NCBI GenBank assembly: GCA_026416315.1
Contig: JAOAFK010000192.1
Coordinates: 1 to 19,857 of the forward strand
Reading direction: 5' to 3'
Origin: Syntrophorhabdaceae bacterium
GTDB lineage: Bacteria > Desulfobacterota > Syntrophorhabdia > Syntrophorhabdales > Syntrophorhabdaceae
DNA: 19,857 nucleotides
Under the pieces are notes generated by a model that saw nothing but the letters and a program-made list of their open reading frames with translations, had not been told where the DNA came from and did no database searches. Below are positions 8,142 to 16,821 of the stretch, piece by piece. A program made the position numbers and the translations under genes. Position 1 is the stretch's first letter. The number at the start of each line of letters is the position of its first letter.

Positions 8142-8815
8142 ATCGTCTTTCTTTCTCCTAATATGTAGAGTATTATGTCTGTAATATATACGACCTTTCT
8201 TTCAGAAAATGTATTCAGTGCCATATGACATAAAGGACAGTATACAACGAATATACCCTTTGACCTCGATGCAATGAGCCCCACACATTTTTCTGTCATC
8301 TCTTTATTGGAGAAAAACAGGTTGCCACCACAGCATCTGTCCCTTATTTTCTCTCCGTCTATCTCACCGCCAAAACCCGTGATGATCTCTTCCATTATGT
8401 TTTTATTTTTTATGGCAGTTTCCTTTGGCCTTAAAAGCACACAACCATAATAAGGTGTAAAGAGCATATTTTTTAAATCTCTTTTAATCCCCATATCTTT
8501 AATTTTTGAAATGTCAAACAGGTCAAGGGGGTTATATATATGGAAGATGCCTTGGTGATCCGATTCTTTCAAATTTCTGTAGCATGCAGGACATGGTGCA
8601 ATCACATGTTTTGACAGTCCTTCAGCCTTTTTCAGATTCTCACCAGAGAGCTTTAATAACTCTTCTTTGTTTCCGTATTCCACGGCACCGCAGCAGTTCC
8701 ATTCAGGTATCTCCTTTAGTGTATAACCAAGGCCTGTGAGGATCTTTCTTGTGGCCACATCAAGCCTTTTAGCAGAACCGGTTAATGAACAACCTGGATA
8801 ATAACTGTATACCAT
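8138..8815 (-). CDS. hdrB: HdrB-like heterodisulfide reductase subunit B (two CCG domains)
   Basis: HdrB family; in methanogens this subunit holds two noncubane [4Fe-4S] clusters that reduce CoM-S-S-CoB. Both cysteine-rich CCG motifs are complete: C9, C41-C42, C75, C78 and C125, C161-C162, C193, C196. At 225 residues it is shorter than methanogen HdrB (about 290). It follows hdrC by 4 nt, and AAGGA precedes the ATG by about 9 nt. In a bacterium the substrate is unlikely to be CoM-S-S-CoB; some other disulfide or redox partner is inferred, and none is identified by context. Confidence 0.88.
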   Translation of the reverse strand: MVYSYYPGCSLTGSAKRLDVATRKILTGLGYTLKEIPEWNCCGAVEYGNKEELLKLSGENLKKAEGLSKHVIAPCPACYRNLKESDHQGIFHIYNPLDLFDISKIKDMGIKRDLKNMLFTPYYGCVLLRPKETAIKNKNIMEEIITGFGGEIDGEKIRDRCCGGNLFFSNKEMTEKCVGLIASRSKGIFVVYCPLCHMALNTFSERKVVYITDIILYILGERKTI

Positions 8816-8819
8816 ATGA

Positions 8820-9287
8820 CTAAATCCTTTTTATTTTATGGGGTAGATGAAAACTTATGTATTCTGTCCACTTCATAAGATGCTTCAAATACCCGTTTTT
8901 TATAAGAAAACCTATGGCATTTAAAAAGATATATGGTTCGTATACCCTTCCCCAGATGGATATGGAACCCTTAAAGGCCTTTTCAAATGGAGAGGAAAGC
9001 TTCAATGACTCTCTCAATGCCCTTACAACCTCAGGTACCCTTATCTGCCATGGACACGCATCAGTGCATCTATAGCAACTTACACAGTTTTTAATCAAAG
9101 GGTCATGGTCAATTGAATCATCTCCCATGAATATTTTCAACAGAAGACCCTGGGGATTAGCATGCATGGAGAAATCGTTTAAGGTGCAAACAGAAGCACA
9201 TATCTTACATCCCAAACATACAGAAAAATCGCCCTTTTTATAACCTGTAAACCCTATAATCTTTTCCACATCAATCTTCTGCGTCAT
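8820..9287 (-). CDS. hdrC: HdrC-like 4Fe-4S dicluster subunit
   Basis: Small electron-wiring subunit that links HdrA flavin/Fe-S centres to HdrB. From the chosen start it has 155 residues with two [4Fe-4S] motifs, C24/27/30/34 (CLGCKICASVC) and C68/71/74/78 (CVSCYRCTDACP), then a helical C-terminus lacking clear transmembrane segments. I chose the ATG at 9287 because GAGG at 9297-9300 sits 9 nt upstream; the alternative ATG at 9296 would directly abut that SD. Either way it overlaps the end of the FdhB-like gene, indicating coupled translation. Confidence 0.88.
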   Translation of the reverse strand: MTQKIDVEKIIGFTGYKKGDFSVCLGCKICASVCTLNDFSMHANPQGLLLKIFMGDDSIDHDPLIKNCVSCYRCTDACPWQIRVPEVVRALRESLKLSSPFEKAFKGSISIWGRVYEPYIFLNAIGFLIKNGYLKHLMKWTEYISFHLPHKIKRI

Positions 9288-10284
9288 TAAGCTCATCCTC
9301 TTTTATTGTAAGATAAGGTATGACCTCCTTTATATCTCTACCTGACATATATGAGAAAAGGTTCTGTAACCTCTCTGATATCCCCTTAAAATATTTTGTA
9401 AGGGGAATTTCTTGGGGACATGCCTCTTCACAGGCCCCACATCCTACACATGTCTGAGATACATGATACATGCGTATCATATGGAAGATTTCCTTTCCAT
9501 AGGGGAAAATTTCTGTACCTGTCCTTAACATTTTATTTATGAGTGCATCACCTTTTGGCAGGTATTCATCTCCGGCAAACAGGCAATCTACGCAATAACA
9601 TACAGGACACATGTCCCTGCAGTTTTTACAGAGGATGCATTTTGAAAAATCACTGTTAAATGTTGCCATATCCGTAGTAAATGGTTCAGTCTTTACACCT
9701 TCAGAAAGGATAAATTTTCCTGTAAATTCAATGGTTTCTTCATCTATCAAGCCTAAAAACTCATTTCCTTTATCGCTATACGGGAATATCCACATGCTTC
9801 TATCTTCCGCAATTCTTATCCCTGCATCACCCACAACAGCCCTTTTTTCCCGACAGAACCTGCAGGCCCATCGTAATTCCCTATTGTTTTTGTCAAGGGC
9901 TTGTTTTATTTCAAAAAAATCATGGGGCATGTCAGCATTGGCCTTTTTTAAAGATATGGCCCCAGGACAGTCCACAGATACCATGATTGCTGTTTCTGGA
10001 TCTATCTGGTTTAACTTTATAAGCTCTACCATTGCCCTTATCTCGCACGGTCTCAGTAACATCAAGGCCTTTATGTCTTTGCCGAATACCCTGTAGAAAA
10101 ATGTTGCACCGTTTATACTGAAATATGGATTGAATAAGAAAAGGTCATCCACATGATCTCTGTATATCTTATGGGTTATAAAGATACTGTTTTTTCCAAA
10201 TCCTAAGGCAATATGGTTCTGTTTTTCCAAGAATCTGTTCAGTGCAGCCTTTATTTTTTCGTTATCAATTCTTTTTCCCTGCAT
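9271..10284 (-). CDS. FrhB/FdhB-like Fe-S flavoprotein (F420 hydrogenase/formate dehydrogenase beta-subunit family)
   Basis: 337 residues. The N-terminal two thirds match the FrhB/FdhB fold family: LLRPCEIRAM (77-86) with C80, C106, C141 and C144 as probable cluster ligands. The C-terminal part is a ferredoxin-like dicluster: C216/219/222/226 followed by extra cysteines C229, C231, C234, then C279/282/285/289. In methanogens this fold exchanges electrons with F420 through FAD; bacterial homologues often sit beside Hdr, MvhD or formate dehydrogenase genes. No F420 or formate dehydrogenase catalytic gene is in the window, so the partner is open. It overlaps mvhD by 20 nt and hdrC by 17 nt, implying assembly into one complex. 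Confidence 0.78.
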   Translation of the reverse strand: MQGKRIDNEKIKAALNRFLEKQNHIALGFGKNSIFITHKIYRDHVDDLFLFNPYFSINGATFFYRVFGKDIKALMLLRPCEIRAMVELIKLNQIDPETAIMVSVDCPGAISLKKANADMPHDFFEIKQALDKNNRELRWACRFCREKRAVVGDAGIRIAEDRSMWIFPYSDKGNEFLGLIDEETIEFTGKFILSEGVKTEPFTTDMATFNSDFSKCILCKNCRDMCPVCYCVDCLFAGDEYLPKGDALINKMLRTGTEIFPYGKEIFHMIRMYHVSQTCVGCGACEEACPQEIPLTKYFKGISERLQNLFSYMSGRDIKEVIPYLTIKEDELNDAED

Positions 10285-10681
10285 TTTTCTCTTCCCTTAA
10301 TTCATTATAGAAATTCGTGATCTTTTCGATGAATTTCCTTGCCTCTGCAGCACTTATCCAGAAGAGCTTCACCTTTCCTTCCATTGAAAATGCCTTGAAC
10401 ATCTCTTTTAAAGCCGCCATCTTTCTCCTTGTGAAATAATTTCCCCTGATGAAGTGGCAATCTCCAGGATGACATCCAGAAACAAAAACCCCATCTGCAC
10501 CTTCAAATATCGCCTTTATGACAAAGGCAGGATCCACCCTGCTTGAACAGGGCACCTGTATTACCCTTACCTTTTCTGGGTATTTCATCCTGAGGCTGCC
10601 TGCCATTTCTGATGCCTTAAATGTGCAGTAAGAGCAGGCAAATCCGACCACTTCAGGTGCTTTTTCCGTTTTATCTGTCAT
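10265..10681 (-). CDS. mvhD: MvhD/FlpD-like [2Fe-2S] subunit (hydrogenase delta-subunit family)
   Basis: 138-residue member of the methyl-viologen-reducing hydrogenase delta-subunit family, which in methanogens bridges hydrogenase or formate dehydrogenase to HdrA. The conserved cysteines are visible: CSYC (C16, C19), PCSSR (C45) and SGCHPGDCHF (C70, C75), which ligate one [2Fe-2S] cluster. TAGGAGGAA just upstream of the ATG is a strong ribosome binding site. It lies between the canonical HdrA and the FdhB-like protein, which suggests it joins these two. Confidence 0.92.
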   Translation of the reverse strand: MTDKTEKAPEVVGFACSYCTFKASEMAGSLRMKYPEKVRVIQVPCSSRVDPAFVIKAIFEGADGVFVSGCHPGDCHFIRGNYFTRRKMAALKEMFKAFSMEGKVKLFWISAAEARKFIEKITNFYNELREEKNAGKKN

Positions 10682-10701
10682 ATATTCCTCCTACAGGCTT
10701 T

Positions 10702-12375
10702 TTATGCTATCTCAAGAAGCCCGCTTATCTCATCCGCTATAAAACTATCAAAATATCCCTTCAAAGATATGGCAGATGAGGGGCATGTGGCATTACACAG
10801 ACCGCAACCCATACATGCAGCCTCCTCTACCTTAACAACCCTCAATTTTTCATCAAATTTTATGGCCTTGGCTATGCAGGCCTCTTCACACTGCCTGCAT
10901 CCACTGCACCTTTTAGGATCTACATAAGAAATAAAAGGCTCTACAAATGCATAACCGAGATTTAACATGCCAAAAAGTTTTAGTGCCGAGGCCCTACCAT
11001 GATTAATGGATTCTTCAGTATCTTTAGGACCAGAGCATGAACCTGCTATAAATATCCCCTTTACTGCCGTATCAAAGGGTCTGAGTTTTATATGCGCCTC
11101 AAGAAAAAAACCATCCTTATCGAGGGAGATTTTCAAAAGCTGCCCGAGGGCTCTACTATCAAACGCAGTGGACATACCAATGGATAGGACAACAAGGTCA
11201 AATTCCTTCTCATATACCTCTCCTAATAAAGTATCTTCACCTCTTATGATGATATTTTTATCAGTGGGTATGATTTCTGCTACATTTCCCCTTGTAAAGA
11301 GCACACCTTTTTCCTGTAAAGATTCAAAATATTCCTCACCACCTCTTGGATGTGCCCTCACATCCATATAAAAAGATTCTACAAACGAATCTGGGTATCT
11401 TTGTTTAATTTCTTCTGCTGTTTTTAAGGAATTGATACAGCAGATCCTTGAGCAGTAGGATCTTCCTATGGTTTCATCCCTTGAACCTATGCAATGGAGA
11501 ATTGCCACACGGGGTTTTTTAGGAAGTTCAAGGTATTCTATTCCCTTTTCGAGGTCAAGGGTGGTGACTATTCTTTTATCTTTTTTATAATGCAATTCAG
11601 GTTTTATGGATGGATCAAAGGGTGTAAAACCAGTGGCAACGACAACTCCACCAACAATAAACTTTCTCTCCTGTCCGTTATTATTTATTGTCACCTGATA
11701 GTTACCGAAGAAGCCCTCAAAATTTGTAATGATTGTATCTGTATAGATCTCTACATTATCGAGCCTTTCTATTTCATCTATCAATTCACGGATTATTTCT
11801 TTGCCATTTCGCATAGATGGCCATACTTTATTTAGCAGCCTTACATGACCACCTAATTCTTTCTCCCTCTCTATGAGATAGACCTTTATCCCCATACGGG
11901 CAAGAAACAGGGCAGCGCTCAATCCTGAGACACCACCGCCTATTACAAGGGCAGATTTATTCACCTCCACCATCTTTTCTTCAAGGGGTATATAGTGACT
12001 TGCAGCATATAAACCGGATAGTATAAGCCTTTTTGCCTTTTCCGTGTTTGCCTCAATATCGTCACCAACCCATGAGCAGTGCTCCCTTATACTTACACGT
12101 TTTAGATAAAAAGGATTTGTTCCGGATTTTTTAAGAAGATCTCTGAAAAGATCCCCATGGAGAGAGGGTGTGCAGGATGCTATCACAACCCTGTCAAGCT
12201 TTTGATTTTCAATGCTCTCTTTTATGATATCCTGGCCAGGCTCTGAACAGACAAAGGCATAGTCTATAGAAACTACAACACCAGGTATCTTTTTAAAATA
12301 TTCACTCAGATATCTTACATCCACTGTATGCTTTATATTATGTCCGCAATGACAGATAAATATACCTGCTCTCAT
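10702..12375 (-). CDS. hdrA: HdrA, canonical-type heterodisulfide reductase subunit A
   Basis: 557 residues. The full N-terminal HdrA domain is present, with FICHCG (C8, C10), C43, C68 in ASCTP and C100, followed by the FAD domain starting at GGGVSG (146-151) and the HdrA cysteine block CIGSR...YCSRICC (C295, C308, C312, C313). The C-terminus carries two [4Fe-4S] motifs, C490/493/496/500 and C521/524/527/531; the first lacks the usual Pro after the last Cys. It lacks the ferredoxin domain that interrupts the FAD fold in longer HdrA proteins. The ATG overlaps the upstream HdrA-GltD stop by 4 nt. This is the paralogue best suited to pair with MvhD. It is a candidate bifurcating flavin site by family analogy only. 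Confidence 0.93.
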   Translation of the reverse strand: MRAGIFICHCGHNIKHTVDVRYLSEYFKKIPGVVVSIDYAFVCSEPGQDIIKESIENQKLDRVVIASCTPSLHGDLFRDLLKKSGTNPFYLKRVSIREHCSWVGDDIEANTEKAKRLILSGLYAASHYIPLEEKMVEVNKSALVIGGGVSGLSAALFLARMGIKVYLIEREKELGGHVRLLNKVWPSMRNGKEIIRELIDEIERLDNVEIYTDTIITNFEGFFGNYQVTINNNGQERKFIVGGVVVATGFTPFDPSIKPELHYKKDKRIVTTLDLEKGIEYLELPKKPRVAILHCIGSRDETIGRSYCSRICCINSLKTAEEIKQRYPDSFVESFYMDVRAHPRGGEEYFESLQEKGVLFTRGNVAEIIPTDKNIIIRGEDTLLGEVYEKEFDLVVLSIGMSTAFDSRALGQLLKISLDKDGFFLEAHIKLRPFDTAVKGIFIAGSCSGPKDTEESINHGRASALKLFGMLNLGYAFVEPFISYVDPKRCSGCRQCEEACIAKAIKFDEKLRVVKVEEAACMGCGLCNATCPSSAISLKGYFDSFIADEISGLLEIA

Positions 12376-15089
12376 AAAGCCGCCTTTATATATTCCATGC
12401 AGGCAGAAGCAGCCTCTCCTGCCGATGCAACGGTGTCCGGAATGTCTTTAGGTCCTGATGCCATACCGCATACGAATATACCGTCCATGCTTGTCTTAGA
12501 TGGGTAGACAGGGTCAGTATTTACAAATCCATATTCGTCAAGTTTTAATGACATGATTTCAGCCAGTTCCTTTATGGTGGCCTTTGGTCTTACACCTGTG
12601 GCAAGGATAACAAGGTCCACCTCTATTTCACTTAATTCACCGCTTAACATATCCTCAACCCTGACTATGAGCCCGTTTTCACCTTCTATAATCTCTCCAG
12701 GGATGCCCCTAATATATTTCACACCTGAACCTTGGGTATTCTTGTAGAATTCTTCATAGCCTTTCCCATATGCCCTTACATCTATATAGGATATATACAC
12801 TACAGCATCTTTTATCCTGTCCTTGATTATGCTTGCATGTTTGGCTGTATACATACAGCATACCCTGGAGCAGTATCTTGAACCAGTCTGCCTGTCCCTT
12901 GAGCCAACACACTGGATGAAATAGAATCTCTTGGGTACTTTACCATTAAAAAGTATTTCCCCACCGGTTGGTCCAGTAACAGAACTCATCCGTTCAAATT
13001 CAATACCCGTTAATACACCTTTTATTCTGCCATAACCGAATTCTTTCTTTTCAGTTGGATCATAGAGGTCAAAACCTGGTGCTATTACTATTCCATCAAA
13101 ATCCATCTCTATGGTCTCATCTTTCATCTCATAATCTATGGCACCCACCTCACACCTTCTCTTACATTCACCGCATTCATTACAACCCTCAATCATGCTT
13201 GCAAGGCACCTTGAGGCCTCAAGGCATGCACTATCTCTGTCATAGCCTAAAACAACCTCGCTGAAGTCGTTTATCCTCTCGGACACATCCTTTTCTTTCA
13301 CATGGATACGGGATGTTGTGCCGTATTTTTCTTTTAAGCGTAATACATCTTCTTCTGTGAGGGGTTCTGGAGATTTTGGTGTTTCAAAGACAAGGGGATC
13401 TTCTCCCCTTAAATATCTCGAGATGTTTATGGCTGCCCTTTTACCAGCTGCAATGGCATCAACCACATATGCAGGTCCTGTCACCACATCGCCACCGGCA
13501 AAGACACCCTTAAGCTCTGTCATATTGGTTTTCATGTCAATTTTTATAGTGTTGTCCTTGCTAAGGGAGATAATGTCTTTTAGAAATCCTGTATCAGGCC
13601 TTTGTCCTATGGCAGTGATCACCGTTTCTACATGGAGAATAAATTCTGAACCTGGTATCTCTACAGGTCTTCTTCTGCCTGATGCATCCGGTTCAGTAAG
13701 TTCCATCCTTATACATTCCACCTTTTTCAATCTACCATTTTCACCAATAAACCTTTTAGGTGTTGCGAGAAACTCGATGGTTATTCCCTCTTTTAGAAGT
13801 GCCTCCACCTCTTCATAGGCTGCAGGCATCTCAGCCCTTGTTCTTCTGTATATAATTTTGACCTCTTTTGAGCCAAGCCTTAGGGCAGTTCGTGCACAGT
13901 CCACAGCAGTATTTCCACCACCTATCACAGCTACGGTATTACCGAGTTCTATTTTTTCTCCCATATTTACCCTTTTCAAAAAGTTAAGACCATCCATTAC
14001 ACCTTCTAAGTCTTCGCCATCCACATTTAGATTTATGCCTTTTTGGGCACCAACACCTATAAAGATTGCATCGTATGTGTTTTTTAGCTCTTCGAAGGTG
14101 ATATCCTTACCCACTTCTGTGTTGCACTTTATCTCAACGCCGAGTCTTTTGATGTATCCTATTTCTTTTTCCAGCTCATCCTTTGGAAGTCTGTATTCAG
14201 GTATGGCATATCTTAACATCCCACCCGGTTCAGGTAATGCCTCGAAAATGGTTACATTATAACCTTCCAGTGCAAGGTCATGAGCACATGCAAGGCCCGA
14301 TGGGCCCGCACCAATTATGGCCACTGATTTGTCTGTTTTCTGTACTTGAGGTACAGGTAGTTCATCTATGTTGAAATTATCTACAGCAAATCTTTTCAGA
14401 TCCCTTATGGCAAGGGAGGCATCAAGGGCGCCTCTATTACAGACACCTTCACATGGTGCATAGCATACCCTTCCGCATACAGATGGCAATGGGTTTGTTG
14501 ACCTTATAAGTAGATATGCATCTTTAAATCTACCGTCTTTGATAAGCCTTATATAACCCGGGACATTAGTATGTATGGGGCATGCATCAATACATGCGGC
14601 CCTGCAGGGTCTTTCTTCCCTTTTATCAATTGTTGCTTTGTTGGGTATTGCCTGTGGAAAGGGAATGTATACGGCCTTTCTCTCACCTATACCCATATTG
14701 AATTCACTCTTCATGACAACAGGACATCCTGCAAAGCATGTTCCACAGGCAGTACATTTTTTTACATCCACATATCTGGATTTTTTGAAGATAGTTACCT
14801 TAAATCCTCTTCCGTTCTTTTTTATTGATATAGGCTTTGCGAGGGAAATAAGTTCTATGTTTTTATTTAAGGCCACCTCTACCATCTTCGGAGATAATGT
14901 GCATGTTGAACAGTCAAGGGTCGGAAAGGTTTTATCGAGTTGAATCATCCTTCCACCGATGGAAGATGTTTCTTCTAACATGGTTACCTTAACACCACAC
15001 CCTGCAAGCTCAAGGGCAGCGGTAATCCCACCTATGCCTCCTCCTACAACAAGCACCCTTTTTTCTATATCTTTCTGCTCCTCTTGCAT
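12372..15089 (-). CDS. HdrA with a nested GltD/NfnB-type NAD(P)H oxidoreductase module
   Basis: 905 residues from the chosen ATG. Order of modules: HdrA FAD half with GGGIGG (16-21) and DCSTC (C60, C63); a [4Fe-4S] motif C112/115/118/122; then at about 158 a complete GltD-like domain. That domain has an N-terminal Cys set (C162/166/170 and C205/209/213/217), the FAD loop GAGPSG (260-265), the NAD(P) loop GGGNTA (390-395) with YRRTRAEMPA (414-423), and GGDVVTG (532-538). HdrA then resumes with C636/639/642/646, CVGSR (C727) and CSRVCC (C740/744/745). It should give the Hdr/Etf system direct access to NAD(P)H. Start: AAGGG at 15100-15104 lies 10 nt from the ATG at 15089; an in-frame TTG at 15098 is too close to it. 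Confidence 0.93.
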   Translation of the reverse strand: MQEEQKDIEKRVLVVGGGIGGITAALELAGCGVKVTMLEETSSIGGRMIQLDKTFPTLDCSTCTLSPKMVEVALNKNIELISLAKPISIKKNGRGFKVTIFKKSRYVDVKKCTACGTCFAGCPVVMKSEFNMGIGERKAVYIPFPQAIPNKATIDKREERPCRAACIDACPIHTNVPGYIRLIKDGRFKDAYLLIRSTNPLPSVCGRVCYAPCEGVCNRGALDASLAIRDLKRFAVDNFNIDELPVPQVQKTDKSVAIIGAGPSGLACAHDLALEGYNVTIFEALPEPGGMLRYAIPEYRLPKDELEKEIGYIKRLGVEIKCNTEVGKDITFEELKNTYDAIFIGVGAQKGINLNVDGEDLEGVMDGLNFLKRVNMGEKIELGNTVAVIGGGNTAVDCARTALRLGSKEVKIIYRRTRAEMPAAYEEVEALLKEGITIEFLATPKRFIGENGRLKKVECIRMELTEPDASGRRRPVEIPGSEFILHVETVITAIGQRPDTGFLKDIISLSKDNTIKIDMKTNMTELKGVFAGGDVVTGPAYVVDAIAAGKRAAINISRYLRGEDPLVFETPKSPEPLTEEDVLRLKEKYGTTSRIHVKEKDVSERINDFSEVVLGYDRDSACLEASRCLASMIEGCNECGECKRRCEVGAIDYEMKDETIEMDFDGIVIAPGFDLYDPTEKKEFGYGRIKGVLTGIEFERMSSVTGPTGGEILFNGKVPKRFYFIQCVGSRDRQTGSRYCSRVCCMYTAKHASIIKDRIKDAVVYISYIDVRAYGKGYEEFYKNTQGSGVKYIRGIPGEIIEGENGLIVRVEDMLSGELSEIEVDLVILATGVRPKATIKELAEIMSLKLDEYGFVNTDPVYPSKTSMDGIFVCGMASGPKDIPDTVASAGEAASACMEYIKAAL

Positions 15090-15105
15090 TTTGTCCAAGC
15101 CCTTA

Positions 15106-16044
15106 TTAACCCTGGAGTAAGTCTTTTAGTTTATCCCTTATTTTATTTGCATCAGCAACAATTCCATAATGGGCATACTGAAAGATAGGTGCCTCTGGGT
15201 CTTTGTTTACTGCAATAATGCATTCAGAGTCTTTCATGCCTGCAATGTGCTGAAATGCCCCGGAGATACCCATAGCAAGATAGACCTTTGGTTTTACTGT
15301 CTTTCCAGATGTGCCCACCTGTCTTTCTTTTGGCAGCCACTGTTTGTCTATAACAGGTCTTGAACCGGATATGGTGGCCTTCATGAGGTTAGCAAGTTCC
15401 TCAAATTTCGGGATCTCATCTTTGTTGCCGATACCCCTGCCGAGAGAAAGTAAAAACTCTGCCTTTGTGATATCCACACCTGTCTTTTCTTCTTCCACAT
15501 ACTCTACAAAGCTTCTCTCCTCTATTCCTGATGGGCCATCTACGGTTATTTCTTCTGCATTTTTCCCCTTTTCAGTCACATGGTCTTTAAAACTGCCGCT
15601 TCTTACAGTGATGACAAGGGGGCTTTCCTTTGCCTTCTTAAACTGGCCAAAGACTTTATCTGAATAGTAACTTTTGAAAAATATCTGCTCATTTCTGTCA
15701 TATCCACTCACATCAGTTATAATGGGAAGGCTCATCTTTCCTGCAAGATAGCTTGCAAGCTCAATACCTGATGATGAGTGGGTAAATATAACTATCTCAG
15801 GTGCACCTAATGTGCCTATAATCTTTGAGATTAGCTCTGTTATAATTAAGGGATTCAAAAACAGGGATTCTTCTAATTTTGCCTTTATGATTTTGTTGAC
15901 AATGCTGTTGTTAAGATTGTAGTTGCCTTCTGGAATGAGAAGGAAGGCATCCTTTCCTGCAAGATGTGCCATCCCTATGGAATCAAGATTTCTTTCCTCA
16001 AAAACACCGCGTCTTACTTCAGATATAATAAGTGCGTAACTCAT
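15106..16044 (-). CDS. etfA: Electron transfer flavoprotein alpha subunit
   Basis: 312 residues, FAD-binding subunit of Etf. C-terminal FAD-domain motifs are GRGIG (202-206), GSRPVID (227-233), QVGTSG (242-247), GISGAFQH (259-266) and NKDPEAPIF (280-288). No N-terminal ferredoxin extension is present. The start is the ATG at 16044, which shares its A with the etfB stop (TGATG); AAGGGGG at 16052-16058 is 7 nt upstream. An in-frame GTG at 16050 abuts that SD and is less likely. With EtfB and the HdrD-like protein it forms a probable electron entry or exit route. No acyl-CoA dehydrogenase lies nearby to name the substrate. Confidence 0.95.
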   Translation of the reverse strand: MSYALIISEVRRGVFEERNLDSIGMAHLAGKDAFLLIPEGNYNLNNSIVNKIIKAKLEESLFLNPLIITELISKIIGTLGAPEIVIFTHSSSGIELASYLAGKMSLPIITDVSGYDRNEQIFFKSYYSDKVFGQFKKAKESPLVITVRSGSFKDHVTEKGKNAEEITVDGPSGIEERSFVEYVEEEKTGVDITKAEFLLSLGRGIGNKDEIPKFEELANLMKATISGSRPVIDKQWLPKERQVGTSGKTVKPKVYLAMGISGAFQHIAGMKDSECIIAVNKDPEAPIFQYAHYGIVADANKIRDKLKDLLQG

Positions 16045-16820
16045 CAGCACACCCCCTTCTTTTTAAGGATCTCTAATATTTCCTTGCAGATTTCATCCAT
16101 CTCTCCAGTGAGCATGGTGGCGCCGCCCTTTTTCTCAGGATATGACCACTTAATTAAATCTATAATTGCATCACCCCTTGAGGCAAAATCATTGAATTTA
16201 AATGTCTTTCTTTCCACCTTTGAAGCCTTTCTTATGCCCATGATGGATACGTATCTCGGTTCATTTATCCCGCTCTGAATTGATAAAATACACGGTGCCT
16301 TTATCTTGATCCTTTCCTGAAGCCCACCTTCAAGCTCCCTTCTCAATACAAAATAACCATTTTCTATGGCATCAATGCCTATGACCATAGAGGCATAGGG
16401 TAGATCCATCTTGCCTGCGAGTATACCCCCTGTTGCAGCAAACTGGTCATCCTCTGACTGAACACCTGTAAATATGGCATCAAACTTTATATCTTCTTTT
16501 TTAAGAAAGTTGTAGATGGCCTGTGCCCTAAGCGCTGGATCATGAATGGCCTCCTGGGTTTCCATGAGAATGCCATCTTTAGAACCCATGGCAATTGCCC
16601 TTCTTAATACCTCATCGGATTCGGCACTGCCGATGGATATGGCTGTAACAGAACCGCCCTGACCCTCCACTATCTTTACTGCCTCTTCCACTGCATAGTT
16701 ATCCCAGTCGTTCATCTTAAAAGGGATCTTGGAAAGGTCTATGTTTTTTCCATCATCTATAAGCCTTAATTCTTCTTCCTGGGTTGCTGCCACTCTTTTT
16801 ACAAAAACAAGGATATCCAT
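16044..16820 (-). CDS. etfB: Electron transfer flavoprotein beta subunit
   Basis: 258 residues. Typical EtfB N-terminus (DILVFVKRVA), the nucleotide-site region GVQSEDDQFAATG (119-131) and the C-terminal INEPRY (185-190). GGAGGTGAT at 16826-16834 is a strong ribosome binding site lying inside the end of the HdrD-like gene. Whether the nucleotide bound here is AMP (simple Etf) or a second FAD (bifurcating Etf) cannot be decided by eye. Stop and etfA start overlap as TGATG. It is adjacent to the HdrD-like gene with a single base between them. Confidence 0.94.
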   Translation of the reverse strand: MDILVFVKRVAATQEEELRLIDDGKNIDLSKIPFKMNDWDNYAVEEAVKIVEGQGGSVTAISIGSAESDEVLRRAIAMGSKDGILMETQEAIHDPALRAQAIYNFLKKEDIKFDAIFTGVQSEDDQFAATGGILAGKMDLPYASMVIGIDAIENGYFVLRRELEGGLQERIKIKAPCILSIQSGINEPRYVSIMGIRKASKVERKTFKFNDFASRGDAIIDLIKWSYPEKKGGATMLTGEMDEICKEILEILKKKGVC

Positions 16821-16821
16821 A

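Noticed and set aside
9611..10096. 161-codon plus-strand open frame opposite the FdhB-like gene
   Set aside because: It lies wholly antisense to a well-supported Fe-S protein, has no recognisable domain and no ribosome binding site logic; it is a shadow frame.
6399..12375. A methanogen-type heterodisulfide reductase acting on CoM-S-S-CoB
   Set aside because: Surrounding genes (Rex, bioD, dap genes, NtrC regulator) are bacterial and nothing for coenzyme M or B is visible; only the family relation is supported.
13318..13818. 166-codon plus-strand open frame opposite the HdrA-GltD gene
   Set aside because: Antisense to the GltD module, low-complexity Ser/Pro-rich translation typical of a shadow of an AT-rich coding strand.
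15090..15098. TTG at 15098 as the HdrA-GltD start
   Set aside because: AAGGG would be only 1 nt away; the in-frame ATG at 15089 has 10-nt spacing. The difference is three residues.
16044..16050. GTG at 16050 as the etfA start
   Set aside because: It abuts the Shine-Dalgarno sequence; the ATG at 16044 has 7-nt spacing and the classic TGATG overlap.
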